A stretch of 64,000 nucleotides of DNA. Origin: Labrys monachus (GTDB taxonomy: Bacteria; Pseudomonadota; Alphaproteobacteria; Rhizobiales; Labraceae). The stretch lies in assembly GCF_030814655.1 (NCBI RefSeq), contig NZ_JAUSVK010000001.1, positions 5,339,001 through 5,403,000 of the forward strand, in the 5' to 3' direction. The notes under the pieces were generated by a model that saw nothing but the letters and a program-made list of their open reading frames with translations, made no database searches and was not told the origin of the DNA. Positions 40,408 through 50,257 of the stretch are shown here, piece after piece; position 1 is the first letter of the stretch; every line of letters starts with the position of its first letter. A program made the translations under genes and the position numbers.

Positions 40408-41598
40408 ATGAAGAAAATTAACAAGAACGAGATCGCCACCTTCGGCGAGAACACGCGCCTCGTCATCGGCGGGCGCGAGCCCGACGACTATCACGGCTTC
40501 GTCAACCCACCCGTCTATCACGGCTCGACGGTGCTCGCGCCGACGACGAGAGACCTGCTCGACCACACCCAGCGCTATGCCTATGGGCGGCGGGGCACGC
40601 CGACCACGGACGCGCTCGAACAGGCGCTGAGGGCGATCGACGGCAGTGCCGGCGTCGTGCTGTGCCCCTCGGGGCTCGCCGCGGTCTCGACCGCCCTGCT
40701 CTCCTGCCTGTCGGCAGGCGATCACCTGCTGATGGTCGACAGCGCCTACGGGCCGACCCGCCACTTCTGCGACGGCCAGCTGGCGCGCTTCGGCATCGAG
40801 ACGACCTATTACGATCCGCTGATCGGCGAAGGGATCGAAGCCCTGCTGCGCCCGAACACCAAGGCGGTCTATCTGGAGACGCCGGGTTCGCAGAGCTTCG
40901 AGATGCAGGACGTGCCCTTGATCGCCGGCATCGCCCATCGCCACGGCGCCACCGTGCTGCTCGACAACACCTGGGCGACGCCGCTGTTCTTCGATGCCTT
41001 CGGCCATGGCGTGGACCTCATGATCCAGGCCGGCACCAAATACATCGTCGGCCATTCCGACGCGATGTTCGGCGCCGTCTCCGCCAATCGCAAGGCCTGG
41101 CCCGCGCTGAAGGGCTTTTACGGCGACGCCGGGCTCTGCGCCGGGCCGGACGACGTCTATCTGGCGATGCGGGGCCTGCGCACGCTGGGCGTGCGCCTGA
41201 GGCAGCATCAGGAAAGCGCCCTCCGCGTCGCCAAATGGCTGGCGAAGCGGCCCGAGGTCCTTCGCGTGCTGCATCCGGCTCTCGACGGTGATCCCGGCCA
41301 CGCCATCTGGAAGCGCGACTTCAAGGGATCGTCCGGATTGTTCTCGATCGTGCTGCAGCCTGCGCCCGAGGCAGCCGTGGAGGCGTTTCTCGACGGCCTG
41401 AAATTCTTCGGCCTCGGCTATTCGTGGGGCGGCTTCGAAAGCCTCGCCATTCCCTTCGACTGCAGCCATTACCGCACGGCGACGACCTGGAATCCGGGCG
41501 GCCCGGGCGTGCGGCTCCATATCGGGCTCGAGGATGTCGAGGACCTGATCGCCGACCTCGATGCCGGGCTGGCGCGGTTCCGGGCGGCGCGGGGGTGA
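40408..41598 (+). CDS. metC: Cystathionine beta-lyase
   Basis: A 396-residue PLP enzyme of the Cys/Met metabolism family. It cleaves cystathionine to homocysteine, pyruvate and ammonia in methionine synthesis. Visible are YAYGRRGTPTTDALEQAL, the cofactor region LLDNTWATPLFFDAF and the PLP lysine in IQAGTKYIVGHSD (Lys211), with the MetC-like C-terminus YSWGGFESLAIP. I chose the ATG at 40408 (MKKINKNEIATFGENT), which matches the family; the upstream open frame is unlike it. It is divergent from aapP. Confidence 0.94.
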   Translation: MKKINKNEIATFGENTRLVIGGREPDDYHGFVNPPVYHGSTVLAPTTRDLLDHTQRYAYGRRGTPTTDALEQALRAIDGSAGVVLCPSGLAAVSTALLSCLSAGDHLLMVDSAYGPTRHFCDGQLARFGIETTYYDPLIGEGIEALLRPNTKAVYLETPGSQSFEMQDVPLIAGIAHRHGATVLLDNTWATPLFFDAFGHGVDLMIQAGTKYIVGHSDAMFGAVSANRKAWPALKGFYGDAGLCAGPDDVYLAMRGLRTLGVRLRQHQESALRVAKWLAKRPEVLRVLHPALDGDPGHAIWKRDFKGSSGLFSIVLQPAPEAAVEAFLDGLKFFGLGYSWGGFESLAIPFDCSHYRTATTWNPGGPGVRLHIGLEDVEDLIADLDAGLARFRAARG

Positions 41599-41694
41599 AC
41601 GCCCCGCGCAGGCGGCGCGATTCCCATGCGGCAGGATGGAGACGGGATCCGCGACGGGTCGCCCGCCCTGTCGGCACGGAGGATCCGTCGGGGC

Positions 41695-42039
41695 CTATTT
41701 CGCCGCCTCGGCCTTCGCCTTCTCCGCGGCGCGCTCCTTCAGCACGAAGGAGACGTTGCGGAAATAGATGAGCAGGCCGGAACCCTGGCCGATGATGTAG
41801 ACGAGATCGGCCCGTACCAGGGCGTAGAGAAACAGCAGGGCGCCTCCGCCGATCGACAGCACCCAGAAGCTGAAGGGGATGACGCTCTTGCCTGCTCTTT
41901 CGCTGGCGAACCACTGCACCACGAAGCGCAGCGTGAAGAGCGTCTGCGCGAACAGGCCGAGCGCCAGCCACGCATCGAACTTGTTGTAGAACACGTTGTG
42001 GAAATAGCCCCCGAGGGCGTTCGACAATTCAACGAGCAT
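41695..42039 (-). CDS. Lipid-A-disaccharide synthase N-terminal domain-like membrane protein (LAB_N)
   Basis: A 114-residue membrane protein with three or four helices, containing the LAB_N landmarks FDAWLALGLFAQTLFTLRFV, VQWFASERAGKSVIPFSFW and DLVYIIGQGSGLLIYFRNV. Despite the family name, these proteins are small transmembrane partners of lipid-linked glycosyltransferases. It overlaps the upstream GT2 gene by 11 bases and is probably translationally coupled to it. The Lys/Ala-rich tail is cytosolic. Confidence 0.9.
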   Translation of the reverse strand: MLVELSNALGGYFHNVFYNKFDAWLALGLFAQTLFTLRFVVQWFASERAGKSVIPFSFWVLSIGGGALLFLYALVRADLVYIIGQGSGLLIYFRNVSFVLKERAAEKAKAEAAK

Positions 42040-42778
42040 CGGCCGTCCCTCCGATAACGACAGGCACGCGCCGACGGCGGCGGATCAGCCACCACACGCC
42101 GATGAGATCGAGAATGCCGACCCATAGCCGGTCCAAGAAGCCATAATTGGATGTTCCGCTCAGCCGCGGCCGGTCGACCACGTCGACATGGCCGACATCG
42201 AAGCCCTCCCGCTTGACCAGCGCCGGCATGAACCGGTGCAGCGCGTCGAAATAAGGCAGCGCGAGATAGACGTCGCGGCGGATCGCCTTGAGACCGCACC
42301 CGGTATCGCGCGTGCCGTCGCGCAGCACCCAGCCGCGCACCCGGTTGGCCGTCCTGGACTGCCAGCGCTTGAAGCCGGTATCCTTGCGGCCGAGGCGCTG
42401 GCCGGCGATCATGCCCATCGCCTCGCCGCCCGCGACGAGCGCATCGACCAGCGCCGGCATATAGGCCGGGTCGTTCTGGCCGTCGCCGTCGATCGTGACG
42501 ATCAGCGCCCCCCGGGCGGCCCGCACGCCGGTGCGCACGGCGCAGGACTGGCCGCACGACGTCGCATGCCGCAAGGTCCTCAGGAACGGCATGGCGGCTG
42601 CGAGCCGGGCCAGTTCCGCCGGCGTCCCGTCGCTCGACCCGTCGTCGACATAGACGATCTCGAAGCTGCGTCCGGCAAGGGCCCTTTCGATCTCCCGGAT
42701 CAGCGGCTCGATGTTCCCGGCCTCGTTGCGGACCGGAACGATGACGCTGATGTCAGGCGCCGTCGGAAAGGGTGTCAT
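42029..42778 (-). CDS. Family 2 glycosyltransferase (polyprenyl-phosphate sugar transferase type)
   Basis: A 249-residue GT-A enzyme: SVIVPVRNEAGNIEPLIREI, FEIVYVDDGSSDGT, and the metal-binding TIDGDGQNDP. It resembles dolichol/undecaprenyl-phosphate sugar transferases, and its C-terminus (FLDRLWVGILDLIGVWWL) is hydrophobic enough to sit on the membrane. It probably transfers a sugar from a nucleotide to a lipid phosphate, feeding an envelope modification pathway with the PAP2 phosphatase and LAB_N protein that overlap it on either side. Confidence 0.92.
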   Translation of the reverse strand: MTPFPTAPDISVIVPVRNEAGNIEPLIREIERALAGRSFEIVYVDDGSSDGTPAELARLAAAMPFLRTLRHATSCGQSCAVRTGVRAARGALIVTIDGDGQNDPAYMPALVDALVAGGEAMGMIAGQRLGRKDTGFKRWQSRTANRVRGWVLRDGTRDTGCGLKAIRRDVYLALPYFDALHRFMPALVKREGFDVGHVDVVDRPRLSGTSNYGFLDRLWVGILDLIGVWWLIRRRRRVPVVIGGTADAR

Positions 42779-43601
42779 CTGCTATCGGATCCTTGCGGCG
42801 CGCTCGCCACGCCAGCAGCGTCTTTGCCGCGTCTTGCCCCCGCAAGGCAAGAGCGCCATCGGGCTTTTGCCGGAAAACGAGACCGCGGCGCGCCAGAAAT
42901 TGCGCGAACCACAGCGTGGCGAACCAGCCCAGCAGCGCGCCGGCCACGACGTCGGAGACGAAATGCGCCCCGAGCACCACCCGGCTGACGCAGACCAGCG
43001 TGGCGAAAGCGAAGGCATAGGGCCTCACCCGCGGGCCCGCCAGCAGCACGAGGCACGCGGCCACGCTCCAGGCCGTCGTGGCGTGGCCGGAAGGCATGCT
43101 GGCCGCGGTCGCATGCCAGGCGAAGGGGTCGAAGGTCAGATAGGCGCCGGGATCGACATGGAGCGGCCGCACGCGTCCGATCGCCCGCTTGACGAGGTTC
43201 ACCGCAAGACCCGTCACGGCGATGACGGTGAAGCAGAAGGCGAGCCGCAGCCAGACCTGCCGGAGGGCGGCGTCCGCCCGCCGGGGCAGGACGGGATCGA
43301 CCAGAGCGAGGCCGATCAGCGCGATGCCGAGCGGCACCAGATAGAGGCCGGAATCGCCGAGATTGGTGACGATCGCCGCCACGCGGATCAGCGAATGCGG
43401 CCATTCATGCAGGATGCGAAGGTCCGCCGGATCCGCCGTGACCATCAGCGCGACCGTGAGCAGCAGGCCGAAGAGGACGGCCGCCGGTGGCGGGATGCGG
43501 CCGAACAGCGGGCGGCCCGCGAAGCGAGGCGGCTCGCGCAAGCGCCGCCCGAGTTCCCGCCACGTCGCCGTATGCGCCCATTGCCGTATGGCGTTCCTCA
43601 C
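42753..43601 (-). CDS. PAP2 family phosphatase
   Basis: A 282-residue membrane phosphatase with the three PAP2 motifs: KRAIGRVRP, ASMPSGHATT and SRVVLGAHFVSDV, set among six helices. It would dephosphorylate a lipid or lipid-linked phosphate at the periplasmic face. I placed the start at the GTG at 43601 (VRNAIRQWAHTAT), which follows GGAAGG; the longer open frame is not protein-like. Its 3' end overlaps the GT2 gene by 26 bases, and it follows eipB by 34 bases. Confidence 0.9.
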   Translation of the reverse strand: MRNAIRQWAHTATWRELGRRLREPPRFAGRPLFGRIPPPAAVLFGLLLTVALMVTADPADLRILHEWPHSLIRVAAIVTNLGDSGLYLVPLGIALIGLALVDPVLPRRADAALRQVWLRLAFCFTVIAVTGLAVNLVKRAIGRVRPLHVDPGAYLTFDPFAWHATAASMPSGHATTAWSVAACLVLLAGPRVRPYAFAFATLVCVSRVVLGAHFVSDVVAGALLGWFATLWFAQFLARRGLVFRQKPDGALALRGQDAAKTLLAWRARRKDPIADDTLSDGA

Positions 43602-43635
43602 GACGGGCGACCTTCCGCCGGGCACGCCCGCCGCC

Positions 43636-44532
43636 TCAGTTGCATTTGGTCTGCGGCAGGAAGTCGAGCGAGGCCATGGTTCCCTTGAGGCTGAAATCCC
43701 CGTAATCCAGGCTGATATTGCCGGAAATGCCATTGGCATAGAGATCGAAGGACATGGTGTAGACCGGCGTCTGCTCGCCGACCGTCTGCTTGGTCGAATC
43801 GAAATAGGAAATGGTGATCGGCCAGCGGTCGACACCGTCCAGCTGCTTGGCGCCGGTGGCGGCGCCTTCTCGCGGCTGGTCCGGCGCGATCCGGGCGCCG
43901 ATCACCGCGAGGGTGTCGTAGATCTTCTCGCCGCCGTCCGAGCCGTCATAGACCTGGGATTCGAAGACATGGTCGCCCGCCTCGGCCACGGCCACGATCG
44001 CCTTCATCTGGCCGGTCGGGAACAGGACGTCCTTGGTCAGGTCGAACTTGGCCGGCTTCGGCTTCTTCAGGGCCACGGCGACCGCACCGTCATCGGCGCG
44101 GTTGGCCTGTCCGTCGACGAGGCCGTCGACCTTGTCGTTGGTGTAGTTCTGCGAGCTGAAGCGGAAATTCCGGCCCTTGTCGTCCTCGAAGGTGGCGGAG
44201 CGCAGATCGGAGGTGTTGGTGCCGCCGCCGCTGAGGCCGATCTCGGTCACCTGCCGAAAGTTGAGCACGTAGCCGCTGCATTCATTGCCGGAGAATTCAT
44301 AGACGATGCGCCCGCGCATGCTGTCGACGCTGGTCGAATTCTTGCGCCTGTCAAGCTGGAGATCATAGACGGCGCGGTGCGCCACGAAGCTGATCGGATG
44401 CGCAACGGCAATCGGCGCCGTGGCCGCCACCGGCTGCGGCCGTGCCGTCTCGGCAGCCTGCACCTCCGCAGCGGCGCCCGTGAGGGCAAGAAAGGCCAAA
44501 AGCCCGAGAGCACCCGGAATCATCGTCCGCAT
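43636..44532 (-). CDS. Cell envelope integrity protein EipB-like (DUF1849)
   Basis: A 298-residue exported protein with a signal peptide (MRTMIPGALGLLAFLALTGA, cleavage after about residue 27). It has the EipB landmarks SFVAHRAVYDLQLDRRK, RIVYEFSGNECSGYVLNFRQ and a C-terminal cysteine (TKCN); Cys85 and Cys297 correspond to the conserved disulphide of the Brucella protein. EipB is a periplasmic beta-spiral protein needed for envelope integrity; its biochemical role is not settled. It heads the operon with the PAP2, GT2 and LAB_N genes. Confidence 0.88.
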   Translation of the reverse strand: MRTMIPGALGLLAFLALTGAAAEVQAAETARPQPVAATAPIAVAHPISFVAHRAVYDLQLDRRKNSTSVDSMRGRIVYEFSGNECSGYVLNFRQVTEIGLSGGGTNTSDLRSATFEDDKGRNFRFSSQNYTNDKVDGLVDGQANRADDGAVAVALKKPKPAKFDLTKDVLFPTGQMKAIVAVAEAGDHVFESQVYDGSDGGEKIYDTLAVIGARIAPDQPREGAATGAKQLDGVDRWPITISYFDSTKQTVGEQTPVYTMSFDLYANGISGNISLDYGDFSLKGTMASLDFLPQTKCN

Positions 44533-44743
44533 AAAGCAAATTTCCGTTCTTATTTCGACCGGCACCATAGCAGGCACCTGCCTCGCCGCAACGCAGAAGA
44601 GCACGCGAATCGTGACGGAATTAGGCCATCCGGGCATGCCGCACCGTCCCGGCCGGTAAGGCTGTTTATGATCCGTTCGCACTGGCGCTGCGGAAATGCA
44701 ATAATGGCGCCTCATCGAATCGCTGATGCGAGATTCCAACCGA

Positions 44744-46807
44744 ATGCCCGTTTCCGACGATCTGTTTGGCGCCGACGAGCCGGCGCCGGCAAAAGCCAAG
44801 CCCGAGAAGGCGGCGCCGCGGCGCACCGCCCCGCCCGCCCCCGGCAAATCCGCGACCGCGGATGAGGACGCCTACGGCGCCTCTTCCATCCGGGTGCTGG
44901 AAGGCCTGGAAGCGATCCGCATGCGTCCGGGCATGTATATCGGCTCGACCGGCCCGGAAGGCGACGGCCTGCACCACCTCTTCGCCGAGGTGATCGACAA
45001 TGCGATGGACGAAGCCGTCGCGGGACACGCCAGCTTCATCGAGGTCGATGTAGGCGCCGACGGCTTCGTGTCCGTCACCGACAATGGCCGCGGCATTCCC
45101 GTCGACCCCCATCCCCAATATCCCGGCAAGTCCGCGCTCGAAGTGATCATGACGATGATCCATTCGGGCGGCAAGTTCAATTCCGACGTCTACGAGACCT
45201 CGGGCGGCCTGCATGGCGTCGGCGTTTCCGCCGTCAACGCCCTTTCCGAGGAGGTCGAGGTCGAGGTGGCGCGCGGGCGCGAGCTCTACCGCCAGCGCTT
45301 CCGGCGCGGCGTGCCCGAGGGCCCCGTCCAGCATGTCGGCCCGGCCCCGAACCGGCGCGGCACCAAGGTCCGCTTCAAGCCGGACAGCGACATCTTCCGG
45401 CACGGCATCGCCTTCGACCCCAAGCGCCTGTTCAAGATGTCGCGCTCGAAAGCCTATCTGTTCCGAGGCGTGGAGATCCGCTGGAAATGCGCGCCGCAAC
45501 TGCTTGCGGGTATCACCGGCGTGCCCGCCGAGGATGTCTTCAAGTTTCCGCGCGGCCTGGAGGACTATCTGCGCTCGGCCAGCGAGGGGCTGGAACTCGT
45601 CACCGACCAGATGTTTTCCGGCAAGGTCGATCGCGCGGGCGGCCACGGGTCGGTCGAGTGGGCTGTCGCCTGGTTCACCGAGAACGAGGGCTATGTCTCG
45701 TCCTACTGCAACACGATCCCGACGCGCGAAGGCGGCACGCATGAGCAGGGACTGCGCATCGCGTTGCTGCGCAGCCTGAAGGACCACGCCGAGCGCATCG
45801 GCAACAAGCGCGCCGGGCAGGTCACCACCGAGGACCTGATGGCCTGCACGGCCGCCATGCTCTCGGTGTTCATCCGCGAGCCGGAGTTTTCCTCCCAGAC
45901 CAAGGCCAAGCTCGTCACCACCGAGGCGAGCCGCATCGTCGAGCAGGCGATCAAGGATTCGCTCGACCAATGGCTCGCCAACAGCCCGTCGCAGGCGCTC
46001 AAGCTGGTCGATTTCGTGGTGGAGCGCGCCGAAGAGCGCCTGCGCCGCCGCGCCGAAAGGGACGTCGCCCGCAAATCGGCGACGCGCAAGCTGCGCCTGC
46101 CCGGCAAGTTGGCCGACTGCTCCAACAACGCCGCGCAGGGATCCGAACTCTTCATCGTCGAGGGCGATTCGGCCGGCGGCTCGGCCAAGCAGGCGCGCGA
46201 CCGCGCCAGCCAGGCCGTCCTGCCGTTGCGCGGCAAGATCCTCAATGTCGCCGCCGCCGGGCGTGACAAGCTGGCCCAGAACCAGCAATTGCAGGATCTC
46301 GGCCAGGCGCTCGGCTGCGGCATGGGCGCCCACTATCGGGATGACGATCTTCGCTATGAGAAGATCATCATCATGACCGACGCCGATGTCGACGGAGCCC
46401 ACATCGCCTCGCTGCTGATCACCTTCTTCTGGCGCCAGATGCCGCGGCTGATCGAGCGGGGCCACCTCTACCTGGCGGCACCGCCGCTCTATCGCCTGAC
46501 GCAGGGTACCAAATCCTTCTACGCCCGCGACGACGCGCACAAGGACGAATTGCTCGCCTCCGTATTCAAGGGCAACCAGAAGGTCGAGATCGGCCGCTTC
46601 AAGGGCCTGGGAGAGATGATGCCGGCCCAGTTGAAGGAAACCACGATGGACCGCAAGAAGCGCGTCCTTCTCAAGGTCACCGTCGCCGACGAGGAACGCG
46701 CCGACACCTCAGGCTCCGTGGAAAGGCTGATGGGCAACAAGCCCGAAGCCCGCTTCGCCTTCATCCAGGAACGCGCAGCCTTCGCCAGCGAGCTGGTGGA
46801 TATCTGA
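44744..46807 (+). CDS. parE: DNA topoisomerase IV subunit B
   Basis: The ATPase subunit of topoisomerase IV, about 687 residues from the ATG at 44744 (MPVSDDLFGADEP); the ATG at 44726 is an alternative. GHKL ATPase motifs are clear: AEVIDNAMDEAV, SVTDNGRGIPV and YETSGGLHGVGVSAVN. The TOPRIM domain shows LFIVEGDSAGGSAKQARDR and IIMTDADVDGAHI. The length is that of ParE rather than GyrB. It is divergent from eipB. Its partner parC is at 10.8-13.0 kb on the other strand. Confidence 0.96.
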   Translation: MPVSDDLFGADEPAPAKAKPEKAAPRRTAPPAPGKSATADEDAYGASSIRVLEGLEAIRMRPGMYIGSTGPEGDGLHHLFAEVIDNAMDEAVAGHASFIEVDVGADGFVSVTDNGRGIPVDPHPQYPGKSALEVIMTMIHSGGKFNSDVYETSGGLHGVGVSAVNALSEEVEVEVARGRELYRQRFRRGVPEGPVQHVGPAPNRRGTKVRFKPDSDIFRHGIAFDPKRLFKMSRSKAYLFRGVEIRWKCAPQLLAGITGVPAEDVFKFPRGLEDYLRSASEGLELVTDQMFSGKVDRAGGHGSVEWAVAWFTENEGYVSSYCNTIPTREGGTHEQGLRIALLRSLKDHAERIGNKRAGQVTTEDLMACTAAMLSVFIREPEFSSQTKAKLVTTEASRIVEQAIKDSLDQWLANSPSQALKLVDFVVERAEERLRRRAERDVARKSATRKLRLPGKLADCSNNAAQGSELFIVEGDSAGGSAKQARDRASQAVLPLRGKILNVAAAGRDKLAQNQQLQDLGQALGCGMGAHYRDDDLRYEKIIIMTDADVDGAHIASLLITFFWRQMPRLIERGHLYLAAPPLYRLTQGTKSFYARDDAHKDELLASVFKGNQKVEIGRFKGLGEMMPAQLKETTMDRKKRVLLKVTVADEERADTSGSVERLMGNKPEARFAFIQERAAFASELVDI

Positions 46808-46819
46808 GGCATGCGCACC

Positions 46820-47188
46820 TCATTCGACTGACATGTCATAGATGATCTTCGAACAGCCGCTTCCCGCCGTGCTCCTGCCGCAAACGCTGACGCTATAGAT
46901 GTCGCTTCCTTTGAAGCCCTTGTTCGCTGAGTAGTGGAAGGAAAAGGGGCCGATCTGTTTGAGCTTGCCGTTGCGGGGAAGGTCAACGATCGAGGCCGAA
47001 GTGAATTCCAAACGTCCCCCCGCACTGTATTGATGACGGCAATTTCCCGTCGTCGTCATCAGGTGGGCAGTTACACTGCCGTTCAATGCAGGATTGAAAC
47101 TGTAAGGAGCGGCTATACAGACGCCCGCCATTGCGGCGGACGAAATACTGCAACAGGCCAGCACGGCTGAGATGAGAAGTACTTTCAT
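46820..47188 (-). CDS. Small secreted cysteine-containing protein of unknown function
   Basis: A 122-residue protein from the ATG at 47188 with a signal peptide (MKVLLISAVLACCSISSAAM, cleavage near MAG|VC). The mature part has four cysteines that could form two disulphides (VCIA, GNCRHQ, VCGRS, GCSKI) and an Ig-like end, YSANKGFKGSDIYSVSVCGR. Its codon use is less GC-rich than its neighbours and the upstream DNA is A+T-rich, so it may be a recent acquisition. It is convergent with parE (12-base gap). I do not recognise a function. Confidence 0.7.
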   Translation of the reverse strand: MKVLLISAVLACCSISSAAMAGVCIAAPYSFNPALNGSVTAHLMTTTGNCRHQYSAGGRLEFTSASIVDLPRNGKLKQIGPFSFHYSANKGFKGSDIYSVSVCGRSTAGSGCSKIIYDMSVE

Positions 47189-47239
47189 GATTTTCCCCTG
47201 CTTGAGATCGGCCTCTCTTCGAGCCAATTTTACTCAGAA

Positions 47240-47255
47240 GACCATCTCGATGGTC
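47240..47255. promoter_or_regulatory. Palindrome upstream of the small secreted gene
   Basis: GACCATC and GATGGTC are perfect inverted halves separated by two bases, about 50 bases before the ATG of the small secreted protein and within the A+T-rich gap (47189-47370). The geometry fits a dimeric repressor site. No regulator is adjacent, so this is only a candidate. Confidence 0.35.
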
Positions 47256-47371
47256 AAATCTCAATATGAAAAATCAAGAACAAAATAATCTTTATACGAC
47301 ATAAACACAAAATACTAAACCATAGGTTGCATAGATACATCTACTTTTATTAATGCTGAATATGTTCAGGA

Positions 47372-47404
47372 CAGAAAAAAGCCGGTCTCTCGACCGGCTT
47401 TCTC
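47372..47404 (-). terminator. Rho-independent terminator of clpA
   Basis: AAGCCGGTC (47379-47387) and GACCGGCTT (47392-47400) form a perfect 9-base stem with a 4-base loop. Read on the minus strand, the stem is followed by a run of T residues (from the A6 at 47375-47380), a textbook terminator 28 bases after the clpA stop. The stem reads the same in both directions, but the other strand lacks the T run. Confidence 0.85.
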
Positions 47405-47427
47405 GCTTCATTCGGTTTCGTCTCGCA

Positions 47428-49848
47428 TCATTCCGTTTCGAGCGGCTTTTCGGGCTCGTGATAGCTCGCGCCATTCGCCTTGCCGCCGTTCCTCTTGGCG
47501 GCCTGTTCGCCGGGGCCGGCGAGCAGCGGTTCCTGCTTGGGCTCGACCGGGCCTTCGGGATATTCGAAGCCGAGCACGTTCTTGCCGTTCTCGTCCTTGA
47601 CGACGTTGACGCGTACCGCGCCACCCGATTTGAGCCGTCCGAACAGCACCTCGTCGGCAAGCGGCGTCTTGATCGCCTGCTGGATCAGACGGCCCATCGG
47701 CCTCGCGCCCATGAACTCGTCATAGCCGTTGGCGACCAGCCAGGTGCGCGCGTCGTTGCTGAGCTCGATCGTGACATGCCGGTCGGCCAGCTGCACTTCG
47801 AGCTGGGCGATGAACTTGTCGACGACCTGCGCGACGATCTCCTGCGACAGATGCGCGAAGGGAATCGTCGCATCGAGCCGGTTGCGGAACTCCGGCGTGA
47901 AGAGCCGGTTGATCGCCTCGGTGTCGTCGCCCTCCCGCTTGTTCTGCGTGAAGCCGTAGGCCGACTTGGCCATGTCCGCCGCACCTGCATTGGTGGTCAT
48001 GATCAGGATGACGTTCCGGAAATCGACGCTCTTGCCGTTGTGATCGGTAAGCTTGCCGTGGTCCATCACCTGCAGGAGGATGTTGAAAAGGTCGGGATGG
48101 GCCTTCTCGATCTCGTCCAGCAGCAGCACGCAATAGGGCGTCTGGTCGATGCCGTCGGTCAGTAGCCCGCCCTGGTCGAAGCCGACATAGCCAGGCGGCG
48201 CGCCGATCAGGCGCGACACGGTATGCCGCTCCATATATTCGGACATGTCGAAGCGCAGCAGCTTGATGCCGAGCACGGACGCGAGCTGCTTGGCGACCTC
48301 GGTCTTGCCGACGCCGGTCGGGCCCGAGAACAGGTAGTTGCCGATCGGCTTCTCCGGATCGCGCAAGCCGGCGCGGGCGAGCTTGATCGACGCCGCCAAG
48401 AGGCCGATCGCCTTGTCCTGGCCGTAGACGACGCGCTTGAGATTGAGCTCCAGATTCTTGAGCGTCTCGGTGTCGTCCTTGGATACGGTCTTGGGCGGAA
48501 TCCGCGCCATCGTCGCGACCGTCGCTTCGATGTCCTTCACGTCGATCGTCTTCTTGCGCTGATCCTCGGGCACCAGCATCTGCGACGCACCGGTCTCGTC
48601 GATGACATCGATCGCCTTGTCGGGCAGCTTGCGGTCGTTGATGTATTTGACCGAGAGTTCCACCGCCGCCCGGATCGCGTCATTGGTGTAGCGCAGCTTA
48701 TGATACTCCTCGTAATAGGGCTTGAGGCCCTTGAGGATCTCGATCGTGTCGGGAATGGTCGGCTCGGCGACGTCGATCTTCTGGAAGCGGCGGACGAGAG
48801 CGCGGTCCTTCTCGAAATATTGACGGTATTCCTTGTAGGTGGTGGACCCGATGCAGCGCAGCGCCCCGGCGGCAAGGGCCGGCTTCAGCAGGTTGGAGGC
48901 ATCCATCGCGCCGCCCGAGGTGGCGCCGGCGCCGATCACCGTATGGATCTCGTCGATGAACAGGATCGCGCCCGGATAGGCCTCGATCTCCTTGACGACC
49001 TGCTTGAGGCGTTCCTCGAAATCGCCGCGATAGCGCGTTCCCGCCAGCAGCGTGCCCATGTCGAGCGCGAACACCGTGGCGTTCTGCAGCACCTCGGGAA
49101 CGTCGCCCTCCACGATGCGGCGCGCGAGGCCCTCGGCGATCGCCGTCTTGCCCACGCCGGGATCGCCGACGAAGAGCGGGTTGTTCTTCTGGCGCCGGCA
49201 CAGGACCTGGATCGTGCGGGTGATCTCGCTGTCGCGCCCGATCAGCGGATCGATCTTGCCGTCCCGCGCCTTCTTGTTGAGGTTGACGCAGTAGGAATCG
49301 ATCGCATCCTGCTTCTTCTTCGACGAATCATCGCCGCTGGGCGGCGACTTGGCGCTTTCGCCCTCGCTTTCGTCCGCACCCCGGGGCGCCTTCGCCTCCG
49401 AGAGGCCGGCCCGCTTGGCGATGCCGTGCGAGATGTAATTGACGGCGTCATACCGCGTCATGTCCTGCTCCTGCAGGAAATAGGCGGCATGGCTTTCGCG
49501 TTCGGCAAAGATGGCGACGAGGACGTTGGCGCCCGTGACCTCCTCGCGGCCCGACGATTGCACATGGATGACCGCCCGCTGGATGACACGCTGGAACCCA
49601 GCCGTCGGCTTGGCGTCGTCACGGCCGTCCGAGACGAGGTTTTCGAGCTCGGTGTCGATATATTCGACCAGGTTGCGCTTGAGGATGTCCAGATCGACGT
49701 TGCATGCGCGCATGACCGCCGCTGCATCCTGGTCTTCGATCAGCGAAAGCAGCAGATGTTCGAGCGTGGCGTATTCATGCCGACGCTGATTGGCAGTAGC
49801 GAGAGCGCGGTGGAGGGACTGTTCGAGATGTCTTGAAAAGGATGGCAC
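47428..49848 (-). CDS. clpA: ATP-dependent Clp protease ATP-binding subunit ClpA
   Basis: An 806-residue AAA+ unfoldase that feeds substrates to ClpP. It has the Clp-N domain ([18 protein letters not shown]), first Walker [16 protein letters not shown] with [20 protein letters not shown], and second Walker [16 protein letters not shown] with [20 protein letters not shown]. The lack of a ClpB-type middle coiled coil and the IGL/V loop region ([13 protein letters not shown]) identify it as ClpA. clpS lies 10 bases upstream on the same strand, and a terminator follows. The C-terminal tail is Glu/Lys/Gly-rich. Confidence 0.97.
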   Translation of the reverse strand: MPSFSRHLEQSLHRALATANQRRHEYATLEHLLLSLIEDQDAAAVMRACNVDLDILKRNLVEYIDTELENLVSDGRDDAKPTAGFQRVIQRAVIHVQSSGREEVTGANVLVAIFAERESHAAYFLQEQDMTRYDAVNYISHGIAKRAGLSEAKAPRGADESEGESAKSPPSGDDSSKKKQDAIDSYCVNLNKKARDGKIDPLIGRDSEITRTIQVLCRRQKNNPLFVGDPGVGKTAIAEGLARRIVEGDVPEVLQNATVFALDMGTLLAGTRYRGDFEERLKQVVKEIEAYPGAILFIDEIHTVIGAGATSGGAMDASNLLKPALAAGALRCIGSTTYKEYRQYFEKDRALVRRFQKIDVAEPTIPDTIEILKGLKPYYEEYHKLRYTNDAIRAAVELSVKYINDRKLPDKAIDVIDETGASQMLVPEDQRKKTIDVKDIEATVATMARIPPKTVSKDDTETLKNLELNLKRVVYGQDKAIGLLAASIKLARAGLRDPEKPIGNYLFSGPTGVGKTEVAKQLASVLGIKLLRFDMSEYMERHTVSRLIGAPPGYVGFDQGGLLTDGIDQTPYCVLLLDEIEKAHPDLFNILLQVMDHGKLTDHNGKSVDFRNVILIMTTNAGAADMAKSAYGFTQNKREGDDTEAINRLFTPEFRNRLDATIPFAHLSQEIVAQVVDKFIAQLEVQLADRHVTIELSNDARTWLVANGYDEFMGARPMGRLIQQAIKTPLADEVLFGRLKSGGAVRVNVVKDENGKNVLGFEYPEGPVEPKQEPLLAGPGEQAAKRNGGKANGASYHEPEKPLETE

Positions 49849-49858
49849 GATCAGTTCC

Positions 49859-50257
49859 TCACTTTTCTTCCATGACGCATTGCAGCGGATGCTGGTGCTT
49901 GCGCGCGAAATCCATAACTTGTGTCACTTTGGTCTCTGCGACCTCATAGGTGTATATGCCGCACTCTCCCACGCCATTGTGATGAACGTGCAGCATGATG
50001 TGGGTGGCACCGTCGCGATCCTTGTTGAAGAAGCGCTCGAGCACCTCGATGACGAACTCCATCGGCGTGTAATCGTCGTTCAGCAGCAGGACGCGATAGA
50101 GCTTCGGCCGCTTCGTCGTCGTCCGCGTCTTGGTGATCACCGCGGCGCCGGTGCCGTCGCCTCCGGCCGGATTGCGCGGTTCGCGCGCCATGGTGATGAA
50201 CGCTGTCCGGCCCCGCGCGGGCTCTGCACGAAATTCAGGAATGGTGCTCTCTGCCAT
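49859..50257 (-). CDS. clpS: ATP-dependent Clp protease adaptor ClpS
   Basis: A 132-residue adaptor that binds N-degron substrates and delivers them to ClpA. The core has [20 protein letters not shown], the substrate pocket region [20 protein letters not shown] and the terminal [11 protein letters not shown] chose the ATG at 50257 (MAESTIPEF), which gives a 45-residue flexible N-terminus; a later ATG (MAREPRNP) is possible. It is 10 bases upstream of clpA, so both are co-transcribed. Leucylated substrates would come from Bpt, encoded at 3.6 kb. Confidence 0.95.
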   Translation of the reverse strand: MAESTIPEFRAEPARGRTAFITMAREPRNPAGGDGTGAAVITKTRTTTKRPKLYRVLLLNDDYTPMEFVIEVLERFFNKDRDGATHIMLHVHHNGVGECGIYTYEVAETKVTQVMDFARKHQHPLQCVMEEK

